From: Pseudomonas putida NBRC 14164
GTDB lineage: Bacteria > Pseudomonadota > Gammaproteobacteria > Pseudomonadales > Pseudomonadaceae
Direction of reading: 5' to 3'
DNA: 64,000 nt
Assembly (NCBI RefSeq): GCF_000412675.1
Contig: NC_021505.1
Location: 2,474,501 to 2,538,500 of the forward strand
A program made the position numbers and the translations under genes. Positions 17,362-26,845 of the stretch are shown here, one piece after another; within the stretch, counting starts at the first letter, position 1, and each line of letters starts with the position of its first letter. The notes under the pieces are model-generated. The model was not told the origin of the DNA. It worked only from the letters and a program-made list of their open reading frames with translations, and ran no database searches.

Positions 17362-18116
17362 TGCGCACGCATGTCGTACATGCCGGCCTTGGGCTGGCCG
17401 GATTGTTGGGTTTGTTGCTGTTGTGGTGGGCTGGCGTTGCCGTGTTCGGCGAGGCCGACGGCCTGTCGGCGCGCTTTTCACCGGCGGCAACCTTGGCCAG
17501 CCTGGCCGAGCTGTTGGGGCAGGGCGAGGTTTACGGGCACATCTGGGTCAGCCTCAAGCGCATCCTGGTCGGGTTGCTGCTGGCGCTGCTGATCGGCGTG
17601 CCGCTGGGCTTGCTGGTGGGCAGCTACCGGCACCTGGAGGCGGCAACCACCCCGGCGTTCCAGTTTCTGCGCATGATCTCGCCCTTGTCGTGGATGCCGG
17701 TGGTGGTGATGTTGATGGGCGTGGGTGACCAGCCGATCTACTTCCTGCTGGCGTTTGCCGCGTTATGGCCGATCTTGCTGAACACCGCGGCGGGCGTCAG
17801 GCAGCTGGACCCACGCTGGCTGCAACTGAGCCGCAGCTTGAGCGCCACGCGCTGGGAAACCTTGTGCAAGGTGATCGTGCCGGGGGTGATCGGTCATGTG
17901 TTGACCGGCGTGCGCCTGGCCATCGGCATTTTGTGGATCGTGCTGGTGCCGTGCGAAATGCTCGGGGTGAGTGCGGGGTTGGGGTATTTCATCCTCGATA
18001 CCCGCGACCGGCTGGCGTATTCCGAACTGATGGCGATGGTGCTGCTGATTGGCGTGCTGGGGTTCGTGCTCGATGCCCTGGCGCGTGCGCTGCATCGGCG
18101 ATGGGTGCATGGCTGA
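17361..18116 (+). CDS. ABC transporter permease, SsuC/TauC-like
   Basis: A 251-residue inner-membrane permease with about six hydrophobic segments and the BPD_transp_1 coupling region (LSATRWETLCKVIVPGVIGHVLTGVRLAIGI). The ATG overlaps the stop of the binding-protein gene (TGATG). It completes an importer of the sulfonate/nitrate/taurine class. A type A REP pair follows and probably marks the end of the operon. Confidence 0.95.
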   Translation: MRTHVVHAGLGLAGLLGLLLLWWAGVAVFGEADGLSARFSPAATLASLAELLGQGEVYGHIWVSLKRILVGLLLALLIGVPLGLLVGSYRHLEAATTPAFQFLRMISPLSWMPVVVMLMGVGDQPIYFLLAFAALWPILLNTAAGVRQLDPRWLQLSRSLSATRWETLCKVIVPGVIGHVLTGVRLAIGILWIVLVPCEMLGVSAGLGYFILDTRDRLAYSELMAMVLLIGVLGFVLDALARALHRRWVHG

Positions 18117-18129
18117 AAGGCCAATGCGG

Positions 18130-18222
18130 CTGCTTCGCGGGCTCGCCCGCTCCCCCAGGTACATCACCGGCCTTGGGCCTGACGGTACTCCTGTGGGAGC
18201 GGGCAAGCCCGCGAACAGGCCA
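18130..18222. repeat. REP pair, type A (inverted)
   Basis: GCTTCGCGGGCTCGCCCGCT and its inverted partner CTGTGGGAGCGGGCAAGCCC, between the convergent permease and GNAT genes. Confidence 0.9.
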
Positions 18223-18227
18223 TCGGA

Positions 18228-18914
18228 TCAATGCACGGTCTTGCGCTGCCGTACACACTCCAGCGCTTGGGCGGCCAGCTCATCCAGCCGTTCATCGCGC
18301 ATCTGCTCTGCTTCGATCATCGCATCCTCACCCTGCTGGTTAAGCAGGTAGGTGTGAATCTGCATCACTTCAGCGGTTTGATAAATCGGCGCAATGTCCA
18401 GGCGCCCGATCAACGCACCACTGGCATGGCCGGTACTGCTCATCAGCACCTGCGGCCCATTGGCGGCCACCACCTGCATGCCCATCGCCTCGAACCACGG
18501 CACCTGGCTGGCAAAGGCGTTCAGCTCCACGCAGGCATGCCGAGCCTGCAGGTCGCCCAGCAAGGCGCGGGCGATGCCCTGGCGGCGATGGCTGGCGCGC
18601 ACGGCAAGAAATGCCAGTGAACACGCCTGCTCATCGTCGTCGGCCGGCAGCGACAGGGCAAAGCCCAGCAACTGGTCCGGCGCCTCTGCATCCAGTGCAA
18701 GGGTCAGCGCCACGGCAAGGCCGCGGGTGCCATCCAGTGCTTGCAGGTACTGGTGCACCTCCATGCCGACGCCGTACTGGTACAGCGGGTACAGCGGGTT
18801 TTCGGCGGTAATGGCGACACTGCTCAGTTCGCCGACATGGTGGATCACCAGCTCGCGGATCTGGTTCTGGAAAGATTCGGGCGGCACGCTGTCGAGGCGG
18901 CTCAGGATGAACAT
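18228..18914 (-). CDS. GNAT family N-acetyltransferase
   Basis: A 228-residue protein whose central part carries GNAT motif A, LAVRASHRRQGIARALL, with the acetyl-CoA pyrophosphate loop RQGIAR at 111-116. The preceding strand LLGFALSLPADDDEQACSLAFL is also typical. About 80 residues precede the GNAT core and 100 follow it; these do not resemble a domain I can name. The acceptor substrate is unknown. It stands alone between a REP pair and argC, on the same strand as argC. Confidence 0.88.
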   Translation of the reverse strand: MFILSRLDSVPPESFQNQIRELVIHHVGELSSVAITAENPLYPLYQYGVGMEVHQYLQALDGTRGLAVALTLALDAEAPDQLLGFALSLPADDDEQACSLAFLAVRASHRRQGIARALLGDLQARHACVELNAFASQVPWFEAMGMQVVAANGPQVLMSSTGHASGALIGRLDIAPIYQTAEVMQIHTYLLNQQGEDAMIEAEQMRDERLDELAAQALECVRQRKTVH

Positions 18915-18994
18915 CGGGGGGCGGGCTCCGGCGGGTGGGAATACAGCCCGGGCCAGGTTGGCGCGGGCTGTACAGTTTAACCGGTTTTGCCGTA

Positions 18995-19936
18995 TCAGCC
19001 TTGTTGCTGTAGTGCACCAAGCATCAGGTCGAGGTTTTGCACCGCCGCGCCGGAGGCACCTTTACCCAGATTATCGAACACTGCGGTCAGCAAGACCTGG
19101 CCATGCTCGGGGTTGGCATACAGCGCCAGGCGCAGGTCGTTGCTGTCGTTCAATGCCTCGGGGTCAAGGTTTGCAGCTGCGCCTTGCTGATGCAGCGGCA
19201 TCACCTGCACATGGCGTGCGCCCTGGTAATGCCGCTCCAGGCAGGCCTGTAGCTGTTCGGCGTTGACCTGGCCCGGTAAGAGTCGCAATTGCAGTGGGAT
19301 ACTCAGCACGATGCCCTGGCGGTAAGCACCGTAGCCTGGCATGAACACCGGCCGTGCCAACAGCCCGGCATGTTGCTGGATTTCGGGTACGTGCTTGTGC
19401 GCCAGCTCCAGCCCATAAAGTTGCAAGACCGGTGCATTACCGGCACCGGGTTGTTCGTGGCGCTCGACCGCCGCGCGGCCACCGCCGGAGTAGCCGGAAA
19501 TGGCATGGATGCCCAGCGGGTAGTCGGCTGGCAGTAGCCCGGCCTTGACCAGCGGGCGTAGCAGGGCGATGGCGCCAGTGGGGTAGCAGCCCGGGTTGCT
19601 GACGCGCTTGCTTTGGGCAATGCGTTCGGCCTGCTGGTCGTCCAGTTCTGGCAGGCCATAGACCCAGCCCGGGGTGGTACGGTGCGCCGAACTGGCGTCG
19701 ATCACCCGCACCTGCGGGTTGTGGATCGCTGCCACGGCCTCACGAGCGGCGTCGTCGGGCAGGCACAGCAGGGCGATGTCGGCGCTGTTGATGGCCTCGC
19801 GGCGGCGCTGCGGGTCTTTGCGATCGGCCTCGGGCAGGGTAAGCAGGCGCAGGTCGCTGCGGCCTTGCAGGCGGGCGTGGATCTGCAGGCCGGTAGTGCC
19901 TTGGTCACCGTCGATGAAGACAACAGGGGTATGCAT
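18995..19936 (-). CDS. argC: N-acetyl-gamma-glutamyl-phosphate reductase, type 2 (ArgC)
   Basis: A 313-residue NADPH-dependent reductase of the short type 2 ArgC class, catalysing the third step of arginine synthesis. The N-terminal Rossmann part reads [17 protein letters not shown]. The catalytic cysteine is C117 in [10 protein letters not shown], and the GYSGGGR stretch follows. The ATG at 19936 starts the family-typical [10 protein letters not shown]. It is divergent from a LysR gene that may control it. Pseudomonads usually also carry a longer type 1 ArgC, so this copy may serve a specialised or redundant role. Confidence 0.93.
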   Translation of the reverse strand: MHTPVVFIDGDQGTTGLQIHARLQGRSDLRLLTLPEADRKDPQRRREAINSADIALLCLPDDAAREAVAAIHNPQVRVIDASSAHRTTPGWVYGLPELDDQQAERIAQSKRVSNPGCYPTGAIALLRPLVKAGLLPADYPLGIHAISGYSGGGRAAVERHEQPGAGNAPVLQLYGLELAHKHVPEIQQHAGLLARPVFMPGYGAYRQGIVLSIPLQLRLLPGQVNAEQLQACLERHYQGARHVQVMPLHQQGAAANLDPEALNDSNDLRLALYANPEHGQVLLTAVFDNLGKGASGAAVQNLDLMLGALQQQG

Positions 19937-20050
19937 GGTCAGGGTCCGGTCGGGTTGGGATGGCCCATGCTCGCCTGTGGCTGGACTAAAGGAAATTTGA
20001 ATATCATGATGCTGATGTTCATTTATTCTGAATGTAGGCCAATAAAGACC

Positions 20051-20932
20051 ATGCGCGAAATCAGCCTTGACCGCCTCCGCACCCTGGTGGTCATAGCCGA
20101 CCTGGGCTCTTTTGCCGAGGCCGCCCGCCAGCTCAACCTGGCACCGCCCACCATCAGCCTGCATGTGGCCGAACTGGAGGCACGTATCGGCGCCCCGTTG
20201 CTCAGCCGCACCCGCGGCCAGGTGCGCCCCACGGCCATTGGCGAAACGCTGCTGGCGCGTGCCCGGCGCCTGCTGGCCGACGCCGACCTGGCGCTGGACG
20301 AAGTACGCCGACAAGTCGAGGGGCTGACCGGCCGGGTACGCCTTGGCGCGTCTACCGGTGCTATCGCCCACTTGCTACCGCAGGCACTGGAGCACCTGCG
20401 TGCGGACCATCCGGGGATCGACGTGCAGGTACAAGTGCTGACTTCCCAGGCATCGCTGGGGCGATTGCGCGAGGGGACGCTGGACATCGGCCTGGTGGCC
20501 CTGCCGCAGGTCGCCGGCAAAGGGCTGACAGTTACTCCCTGGCGGCGCGACCCGATCCTGGCCTACGTACCGGCCGACTGGCAGCCGCCGACGAAGGTCA
20601 CACCGGCCTGGCTGGCGCAGCGGGCGTTGATCCTCAACGACAGCAGTACCCAGCTGTCACGGGTTACCGGGGAATGGTTCGCGGCAGCGGGGTTGTACCC
20701 CGAGCCGCGGATCGAGTTGAACTACAACGATGCGATCAAAAGCCTGGTCGGGGCCGGGTACGGCGCGACGTTGCTGCCGCAGGAAGGCGAGGCCGCCGAA
20801 CTGGACCGGCGCATTGCGCGCCGGCCGCTGCGCCCAGGGTTGTGGCGGCAGTTGGGTATCGCCTGCCGGGAGGGCCAGGTGGAACGGGCCACGGGGTATG
20901 TGTTGCAGGCGTTGGAGCGCTTGCGACAGTAG
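20051..20932 (+). CDS. LysR family transcriptional regulator
   Basis: A 293-residue LysR-type regulator. The N-terminal helix-turn-helix ([42 protein letters not shown]) occupies about residues 5-60, followed by a LysR substrate-binding domain. It is divergent from argC across 114 bases, the usual arrangement for a LysR regulator and its target. The intergenic stretch is AT-rich with ATCATGATGCTGAT-like symmetry. The effector is unknown. Confidence 0.93.
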   Translation: MREISLDRLRTLVVIADLGSFAEAARQLNLAPPTISLHVAELEARIGAPLLSRTRGQVRPTAIGETLLARARRLLADADLALDEVRRQVEGLTGRVRLGASTGAIAHLLPQALEHLRADHPGIDVQVQVLTSQASLGRLREGTLDIGLVALPQVAGKGLTVTPWRRDPILAYVPADWQPPTKVTPAWLAQRALILNDSSTQLSRVTGEWFAAAGLYPEPRIELNYNDAIKSLVGAGYGATLLPQEGEAAELDRRIARRPLRPGLWRQLGIACREGQVERATGYVLQALERLRQ

Positions 20933-21108
20933 GGCACAGGCGTCGTACATGCCGCTGCGAGTGCGGGTTTTCATCGATTTCCTGTTCGCCAAGACCGGTT
21001 TACCGCTGGGCTGAAGCCCTGCGATTCAACTTTCGGCCAACTATGCTGTTTGCTGCGTCGAGCAAGATACACCTCGACGAACCCTATGGTTTTCCAGGAG
21101 AACGCTCC

Positions 21109-21381
21109 ATGAAATCCACGAAATGCATACCCTTGTTGGTGATTGCGTCCGTCCTCAGCTTTGCCGTACACGCAGACCCTGCGAGCAACTGTGAGGCCAA
21201 GATCAAGGAACTTGAAGATTTCCACAAGGCCAGCGGCCAGGCGATGCATGGCGGCATGGCCCATGACTTCAAAGTCCACCTGCAAAATGCCAAGGATGCT
21301 CAGAGCAAGGGTGATTTTACCCAGTGCCAGTCCTCGGCGGACCAAGCCAAGACCATCTATAACAAGGCGCGTAGCAAGTAA
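21109..21381 (+). CDS. small secreted protein, function unknown
   Basis: A 90-residue protein with a clear signal peptide (MKSTKCIPLLVIASVLSFAVHA, cleavage after about residue 22). The mature part is helical and charged, with two cysteines (NCEAK and QCQSS) that could form a disulfide in the periplasm, plus histidine- and methionine-rich HGGMAHDFK. CAGGAGAACGCTCC precedes the ATG. I do not recognise a named family with certainty. A strong palindrome follows the stop. Confidence 0.82.
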   Translation: MKSTKCIPLLVIASVLSFAVHADPASNCEAKIKELEDFHKASGQAMHGGMAHDFKVHLQNAKDAQSKGDFTQCQSSADQAKTIYNKARSK

Positions 21382-21390
21382 GCCTCGGTC

Positions 21391-21422
21391 GGCCCCTTCG
21401 CGGCGTTACCCGCGAAGGGGCC
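21391..21422. repeat. perfect 13-bp palindrome, REP type A-like
   Basis: GGCCCCTTCGCGG (21391-21403) and CCGCGAAGGGGCC (21410-21422) pair perfectly with a 6-base loop. It sits between convergent genes, has no T-run, and resembles the stem of the type A REP unit. It may end or stabilise both transcripts. Confidence 0.8.
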
Positions 21423-21441
21423 GGTGCAGGATGGCCCGCTG

Positions 21442-22092
21442 TCAGAACCAGCGATCGTTCTTCTTCCGCCCACGGGTCAACGCCGGCAAGATCAGCCCGG
21501 CCAGCAAGCCCGCACCGGCAATGCTGCCGCCATACACCATGTAGCGCATCATCACCTGCTTGTTCTCGTCACCCAGGCGCGCCTGGGTATCGCGCAGCTC
21601 CGACTGGCTCTGGTCGAACTGTTCATTCAGCGCCTTGTTGCGCGCTTCCAGTTCGTCGATGAGTTTTTTCCGTGAGTCGAGGGTTTCCTGCATGCCCTGT
21701 ACCCGGCTCTTCCAGCTGTCGTCGATGGTCTTCAACTGCCCGGTCAGCTCCACGACCTGGGCGTCGAGTTGCGGCAGGCGCTCGTTCTGGCCCGGCACCG
21801 CTTGCAAGTCGTTGCTGAGTATCCATACCACATCGCCATTCTGCCCACGCACCTGGCTGTAATTGCCCTGGGTGCCGAGCAGGGTCAACTGTTGCCCCGA
21901 CTTCAGGGTACCGACGATGCGGTGGCCGTCGGTGGGGCCGCTGCGCACATAGGTACTCAGGCTGTCGCTGACCCAGCGTGCGTCGCTGGCGGGCTCTTCG
22001 GCGTGCACCGGCGCAGCAAGGGCCACCAAGGCGGCAATCAGGCCGCCGCGCAGGGCAGGGAGGACGGAAGCGGTTGGGCGGGATTCGGGCAT
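21442..22092 (-). CDS. TIGR04211-type SH3 domain membrane protein (YgiM-like)
   Basis: A 216-residue protein: signal peptide ending near APVHAEE, a bacterial SH3 domain (about 35-100, WVSDSLSTYVRSGPTDGHRIVGTLKSG), a coiled coil (about 105-175) and a C-terminal membrane anchor (VYGGSIAGAGLLAGLILPAL) followed by basic residues. This is the layout of the SH3-and-anchor family found in gammaproteobacteria, probably cell-envelope associated. I chose the ATG at 22092 because it opens the signal peptide; a longer frame exists to 22290. Confidence 0.9.
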   Translation of the reverse strand: MPESRPTASVLPALRGGLIAALVALAAPVHAEEPASDARWVSDSLSTYVRSGPTDGHRIVGTLKSGQQLTLLGTQGNYSQVRGQNGDVVWILSNDLQAVPGQNERLPQLDAQVVELTGQLKTIDDSWKSRVQGMQETLDSRKKLIDELEARNKALNEQFDQSQSELRDTQARLGDENKQVMMRYMVYGGSIAGAGLLAGLILPALTRGRKKNDRWF

Positions 22093-22363
22093 GTTGGGTC
22101 TTCGCTGAAACAGGACAAAAGTAGGCCCGATGACTGGGCCGATGAACCGGTCGCTGAGTTGACCGTCAGCCAAAGACCCTTTTTTTGTAGGCAGGTTCAC
22201 TACCTGATATCGGAAATGTCTGCAGGATGTTGCGGAAACTCGCCCCAGAGCGCTTCGCCGGCGATGACGCAATTGTAATGCGCGGATCACCTTGGCGTTA
22301 TCTGCCGGCCGTCAATCTCGGCCAGCCGACACAACTATAAAGATGACGTACAAGGAGCATCGG

Positions 22364-23707
22364 ATGACCTGCAGATCACCCCTGAAACTGGCTGCGTGCA
22401 TGGCGCTCTCCGGCGTCGGCAACCTGGCGATGGCGGCGGACGAGGCCGCGCAAGGCTTTATCGAGGGCAGCACGCTCAGCGTGCTCAACCGCAACCTCTA
22501 CTTCAACCGCGACAACCGCGATTCCGCAGCCCCCACGCACAACCCCGGCAAGCAACCCGATAACGGTTATTCCGAAGCCTGGGCCCACGCCGTCATTGCC
22601 CGGTTCGAGTCGGGTTTTACCCAGGGCACCGTGGGTGTTGGCCTGGATGCGTTCGCCATGCTCGGCCTCAAACTGGACACCGGCGGCGGCCGCAATGGCG
22701 GGCGCAGTTCGTTCGATGTGTTGCCGGTAGACCATGACGGCCAGGCCCGAGACGCGTACACCAAGGTGGGTGGCGCGGCCAAGGTGCGTCTGTACGACAC
22801 GGTACTGAAGGTAGGCGATGTGTTCCCGGCCAACCCGGTGGTGGCCGCTGGCGACTCACGGCTGCTGCCGGAAAGCTTCCGTGGCGTGACCCTGGAAAAC
22901 ACCAGTATCAAGGACCTCACCTTGCAAGCCGGGCGCCTGCATGCCATGAGCCAGCCGGTGTCCAGTGATCTGCGGGAGAACTTCGTGACCTTCTATGGCG
23001 GCCCGGTCGATTCGCCGTGGATCGCCTATGGCGGCGGTGACTACACGCTCGACGAACATGTCAGCGTCAGCCTGTTCAGCAGCCGGCTCAAGGATGTGTG
23101 GAACCAGTACTACGCCGGCACCAGCCTCAGTTGGCCACTGAGCGATGAGCTGGCCCTGATCGGCGGCTTCAACTATTACAAAGCCGTGGATGAAGGGCAG
23201 CAGCGGCTGGGCGCCTTCGACAACGACATCTGGAGCGCCAGGCTGGGTGTGAGCTTCGGCGCCCACACCCTGGCGCTGACTCACCAGCGCAACAAGGGCG
23301 ACGATGACTTCGACTACCTGCGCCAGTCCGACTCGATCTTCCTCGACAACTCCATCCAGTACAGCGATTTCAACTCGCCCAAAGAGCGTTCGTGGATGCT
23401 GCGTTATGACCTGAACATGGCCGCCTACGGTATTCCCGGGCTGTCGTTCATGACGCGCTACGGCAAAGGCACCGATGCCGACTATTCCAACGCCAACGCG
23501 GTGTACATGCGTCGCGATGCCGACGGCAACCCGCTGACCGACCAGAAGCGCTGGGAGCGTGACATCGAGGTCAAGTACGTGGTGCAGACCGGCGCGGCCA
23601 AGGACTTGTCGCTGCGCGTGCGCCAGGCCACCACCCGGGCCACGGCGTTCGAGTCGGACCTGGACGAAGTGCGGCTGATCGTGGAGTACCCATTGTCGAT
23701 CCTGTGA
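22364..23707 (+). CDS. OprD family outer-membrane porin
   Basis: A 447-residue porin. A signal peptide (ending NLAMAADEA) is followed by the OprD hallmark FIEGSTLSVLNRNLYFNRD and repeated amphipathic beta strands ending in the aromatic-hydrophobic strand VRLIVEYPLSIL. Members form substrate-specific channels for amino acids, peptides or aromatic and other acids. AAGGAGCATCGG fixes the ATG at 22364. No transporter gene is directly adjacent, so the substrate is unclear. Confidence 0.94.
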   Translation: MTCRSPLKLAACMALSGVGNLAMAADEAAQGFIEGSTLSVLNRNLYFNRDNRDSAAPTHNPGKQPDNGYSEAWAHAVIARFESGFTQGTVGVGLDAFAMLGLKLDTGGGRNGGRSSFDVLPVDHDGQARDAYTKVGGAAKVRLYDTVLKVGDVFPANPVVAAGDSRLLPESFRGVTLENTSIKDLTLQAGRLHAMSQPVSSDLRENFVTFYGGPVDSPWIAYGGGDYTLDEHVSVSLFSSRLKDVWNQYYAGTSLSWPLSDELALIGGFNYYKAVDEGQQRLGAFDNDIWSARLGVSFGAHTLALTHQRNKGDDDFDYLRQSDSIFLDNSIQYSDFNSPKERSWMLRYDLNMAAYGIPGLSFMTRYGKGTDADYSNANAVYMRRDADGNPLTDQKRWERDIEVKYVVQTGAAKDLSLRVRQATTRATAFESDLDEVRLIVEYPLSIL

Positions 23708-23755
23708 ATTCACCTGGGTAGCGCTGCAGCTCCTTTGGTTTGGGTGGATGTTTTG

Positions 23756-23780
23756 GCGCTCCGTATGGGGCGCTTTTTTT
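23756..23780 (+). terminator. rho-independent terminator after the porin gene
   Basis: GCGCTCC, loop GTAT, GGGGCGC (one G-T pair), then a run of seven T. It lies about 50 bases past the OprD-family stop. Confidence 0.9.
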
Positions 23781-23835
23781 ATGTTCAAGGGTGCGGGCTA
23801 GACTCAAGGGTCCACACCCTTCATGGAGCACGGCC

Positions 23836-24315
23836 ATGACTGCCAAGAACACCATCTGCCTCTGGTACGACAACGATGCCGAGGAGGCCGCCAACTTCTA
23901 CGCCAGCATCTTCCCGGACAGCAAGGTGATTGCGCTGCACAAGGCGCCAGCTGACTACCCTTCGGGCAAGGAGGGCGATGTCATCACTGTCGAGTTCACT
24001 GTCATGGGCATACCCTGTGTGGGGCTCAATGGCGGCTCGACGTTCAAGCACTGTGAGGCGTTTTCGTTCCAGGTCAGTACCGAAGACCAGGCCGAAACCG
24101 ACCGCTTGTGGGATGCGATCATCGCGAATGGCGGCGAGGCCAGCGTGTGTGGCTGGTGCAAGGACAAGTGGGGGATCTCCTGGCAGATCACCCCCCGTAT
24201 CCTGATCGAGGCGATTGGCCACACCGACCGCGCGGCGGCCAAGCGGGCGTTTGAGGCCATGATGCAGATGGGCAAGATCGATGTGGCCAGGATAGCGGCG
24301 GCATTGAAGGGGTGA
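23836..24315 (+). CDS. VOC family protein (PhnB-like)
   Basis: A 159-residue glyoxalase/bleomycin-resistance-fold protein of the PhnB-like type (PF06983). Landmarks are ICLWYDNDAEEAANFYASIFPDSKV, GLNGGSTFKHCEAFSF and the late CGWCKDKWGISWQITP. These proteins are usually small metal-binding or ligand-binding enzymes of unknown substrate. Two cysteines in CGWC are noticeable. GGAGCACGGCC precedes the ATG. It appears to be a single-gene unit. Confidence 0.9.
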   Translation: MTAKNTICLWYDNDAEEAANFYASIFPDSKVIALHKAPADYPSGKEGDVITVEFTVMGIPCVGLNGGSTFKHCEAFSFQVSTEDQAETDRLWDAIIANGGEASVCGWCKDKWGISWQITPRILIEAIGHTDRAAAKRAFEAMMQMGKIDVARIAAALKG

Positions 24316-24459
24316 ACCGCAGGCGTTTCATGGGCTGTGGTTATCGATTTGCCCTGGAAAATCGCTTATCGAGGGGGCGCTGTTCCATACCTCAAGTGGC
24401 GCCCCGAACCAGACGCTGTACCCGCCCGCTCCTGCAAGGGACCGGGCGGGGCTGGCGTA

Positions 24460-26208
24460 TCAGGTTTCGGACACTTCGCTCGCTGCTGCCGCCTGCTTCA
24501 CCGCAGCCTTCTTCTCCTGCACAACGATGTAGAACTCCTCACCATGCTTCACCGCCCCATACAACACGGCCTTCTCGATCAGCTCGTTGCCGCGCAGGTG
24601 ACGCAGCATCATCGGGTCCTTACGCAGGTCGCGGTACAGCGCCAGGCACAGCAGCACCATCACCACCACAAAGGGCAGGGCCACGACGATGGTCAGGTTC
24701 TGCAGCCCGGTCAGCGCCTCGCCCGGGTCCCGCGGGTCGCCGATCGCCAGCATGATCGCCGCCACCGTCCCGGTCAGCGCGCCCCAGAAAATCACCGTGC
24801 GCCGCGATGGCGCGGTGGTGCCGTGTTCCGACAGCGTGCCCATCACCAGTGACGCCGCATCGGCACCGGAGACGAAGAAGATGCCCACCAGGATCATCAC
24901 CAGCACAGAGGAAACCGACGCCAGCGGGTAGCTGTCCAGCAGCTGGTACAGCGCGTGGTTGCTGTTGACCGCACCGTTGGCCAGCTGGAAGGCGCCTTCG
25001 CGCAAGGCATCGATGGATGCACCGCCGAAAATGGTGAACCACACCAGGCTGACCAGGCTCGGCACCAGCAGCACCCCGGTGACAAACTGGCGAATGGTGC
25101 GGCCGCGGCTGATGCGGGCGATGAACATGCCCACGAACGGTGTCCAGGAAATCCACCAGGCCCAGTAGAACACGGTCCAGCCGGCCAGCCAGCTGTTCAT
25201 CTGATCGCCGCCGCTGGCGTTGGTGCGGGCCATCATTTCCGGCAGCATCTTGATGTAGATACCGATCGAGGTCGGCAGCAGGTTGAGCATGAGCAGGGTA
25301 GGGCCGACCATGAACACGAACGCCGCCAGCACCAGTGCCAGCACCATGTTGGTGTTGGACAGCCACTGGATGCCCTTGCCGATGCCTGACACCGCCGAGG
25401 TGACGAAGGCAATGGTCAGCAGGGTGATGATGGCGATGTAGAACAACTTGCCGGGGCTTTCGACCCAGCCGTTGTATTCCAGCCCGCCGGCAATCTGCAG
25501 CGCACCCAGGCCCAGCGAGGCCGCCGAGCCGAACAGCGTGGCAAAAATTGCCATCATGTCGATCAGGCGGCCGAGCGGGCCGTTGGCGTGCTTGCCGATC
25601 AACGGCCGGAATGCGGCGGATATCAGCTGCGAGCGGCCACGGCGGTAGGTGCCGTAGGCAATCACCAGGCCGACGATGGCGTACATCGCCCAAGGGTGCA
25701 GGGTCCAGTGGAACAGGGTGGTAGCCATTGCCACCTGCATCGCTTCGCTCGTTTGCGCGGTGGCCGAGCCGGGTGGCGGCGTCACATAGTGCGACAGCGG
25801 CTCGGCAACGCCGAAGAACATCAGGCCGATGCCCATGCCGGCGCTGAACATCATTGCCACCCAGGACACCGTGCGGAATTCTGGCTGTTCGCCATCGCGG
25901 CCCAGTGGCACCCGGCCATAACGGCTGGCGGCCAGCCACAGCACGAACACCACGAAAAGCGTCGAGGTGAGCACGAAGAACCAGCCAAAGTTGAGAATGA
26001 CCCAGGATTGCGCGCTGGAGGCGCTGCTGGCGAGGCTGGCCTGGTTGAGGAAGCCCCAGAGGACGAACGCGATGGCCAGAAGGCTGGTGAAACCAAAGAC
26101 AATCCAGTCGAGTTTGCCCTCGAAATGCCGGTCCTGGCGGGCTTCTGCGGTTTTCGAGGGGTCTGTCACGCCAAGGTCGAGTGTTTCGGTGATGTGTTCC
26201 TTTGCCAT
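24460..26208 (-). CDS. BCCT family transporter (choline/betaine type, BetT-like)
   Basis: A 582-residue inner-membrane transporter with twelve hydrophobic segments and BCCT-family signatures (GMGIGLMFFGVAEPL, TLFHWTLHPWAMYAIVGL, FYWAWWISWTPFVGMFIARISRGRTIRQF). BCCT proteins import quaternary ammonium compounds such as choline, betaine or carnitine using ion gradients. The C-terminal cytoplasmic tail is shorter than the long osmosensory tail of some BetT proteins. The ATG at 26208 gives the expected start; the frame extends upstream without family similarity. No bet catabolic genes are nearby. Confidence 0.94.
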   Translation of the reverse strand: MAKEHITETLDLGVTDPSKTAEARQDRHFEGKLDWIVFGFTSLLAIAFVLWGFLNQASLASSASSAQSWVILNFGWFFVLTSTLFVVFVLWLAASRYGRVPLGRDGEQPEFRTVSWVAMMFSAGMGIGLMFFGVAEPLSHYVTPPPGSATAQTSEAMQVAMATTLFHWTLHPWAMYAIVGLVIAYGTYRRGRSQLISAAFRPLIGKHANGPLGRLIDMMAIFATLFGSAASLGLGALQIAGGLEYNGWVESPGKLFYIAIITLLTIAFVTSAVSGIGKGIQWLSNTNMVLALVLAAFVFMVGPTLLMLNLLPTSIGIYIKMLPEMMARTNASGGDQMNSWLAGWTVFYWAWWISWTPFVGMFIARISRGRTIRQFVTGVLLVPSLVSLVWFTIFGGASIDALREGAFQLANGAVNSNHALYQLLDSYPLASVSSVLVMILVGIFFVSGADAASLVMGTLSEHGTTAPSRRTVIFWGALTGTVAAIMLAIGDPRDPGEALTGLQNLTIVVALPFVVVMVLLCLALYRDLRKDPMMLRHLRGNELIEKAVLYGAVKHGEEFYIVVQEKKAAVKQAAAASEVSET

Positions 26209-26519
26209 GAATGATGAGGCCCCTTTGTGGTTTACCTGCACGCGCAGGCTTCTTGTTGTATGGGCGACCGAGTTCGATGACGGCCTCGGCGTGGAGATTG
26301 CCGGCCGATTATCCTGTGCTCGAAACGGCTGTACCTGTCCCGTAAACGTCTTGGGGCGTCCATTGCGCGACCTGCCAAATACTTTTAGTTCTGGGGGCGG
26401 TGGCCCTTTCTGCCTCGCGTTCTGGTACCCTGTGGGCATTACCCTGGCCTGCACATCCGGGCACCGTAGAAGCGTTGCTGCTTGTGGGCCAGGCCGCACC
26501 AGGAAACGGAGATTCGTCA
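26209..26519. other. 311-base divergent intergenic region
   Basis: Between betT-like (minus) and the small 105-residue gene (plus). No clear palindrome, terminator or RNA structure is evident. It presumably holds both promoters. Confidence 0.4.
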
Positions 26520-26837
26520 ATGGCCACTGACCGTGTGAGCCTGATTCATTTCGATAAATTGAGCATGAGCCCTGCCGCCGCCGATCGGTTCCAGAAAGCC
26601 CTCGATGCGCTGGCAGCGCTCAAGCTGCAGGACCGTTACGTGTACCTCATCGCTCCTTATCTGGGTGATATCGCTGACGCCTCTGACGCTGAGCAACTGG
26701 ACACCGCCCTGGGCCAGTGCATTCGTGTGGTCGATGAATTGCTGGCTGCCAGGTCGGTCAGCAAAGCCAAGTCCGAAGAAGTACGCCAGGTGTTCCAGAG
26801 CGCTGCCGAACGTGCACGGGCAGAAATGCCCGGCTGA
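26520..26837 (+). CDS. conserved hypothetical protein
   Basis: A 105-residue soluble, mostly helical protein (MATDRVSLIHFDKLSMSPAA...). It has a single cysteine and no signal peptide or membrane segment. GGAGATTCGTCA precedes the ATG. Its stop is eight bases before the DUF1289 gene, so they are probably co-transcribed. I do not recognise a family; codon use matches the neighbours, supporting a real gene. Confidence 0.78.
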   Translation: MATDRVSLIHFDKLSMSPAAADRFQKALDALAALKLQDRYVYLIAPYLGDIADASDAEQLDTALGQCIRVVDELLAARSVSKAKSEEVRQVFQSAAERARAEMPG

Positions 26838-26845
26838 GTGGTGGC

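Noticed and set aside
16183..17490. 435-codon minus-strand open frame
   Set aside because: Antisense to the binding-protein gene; typical high-GC shadow.
20674..21108. N-terminal extension of the small secreted protein frame
   Set aside because: The upstream in-frame part overlaps the LysR gene in another frame; the signal peptide and ribosome-binding site place the start at 21109.
24405..24455. CCCGCCCG/CGGGCGGG stem between convergent genes as terminator
   Set aside because: A stem is present but there is no T-run in either direction; too weak to list.
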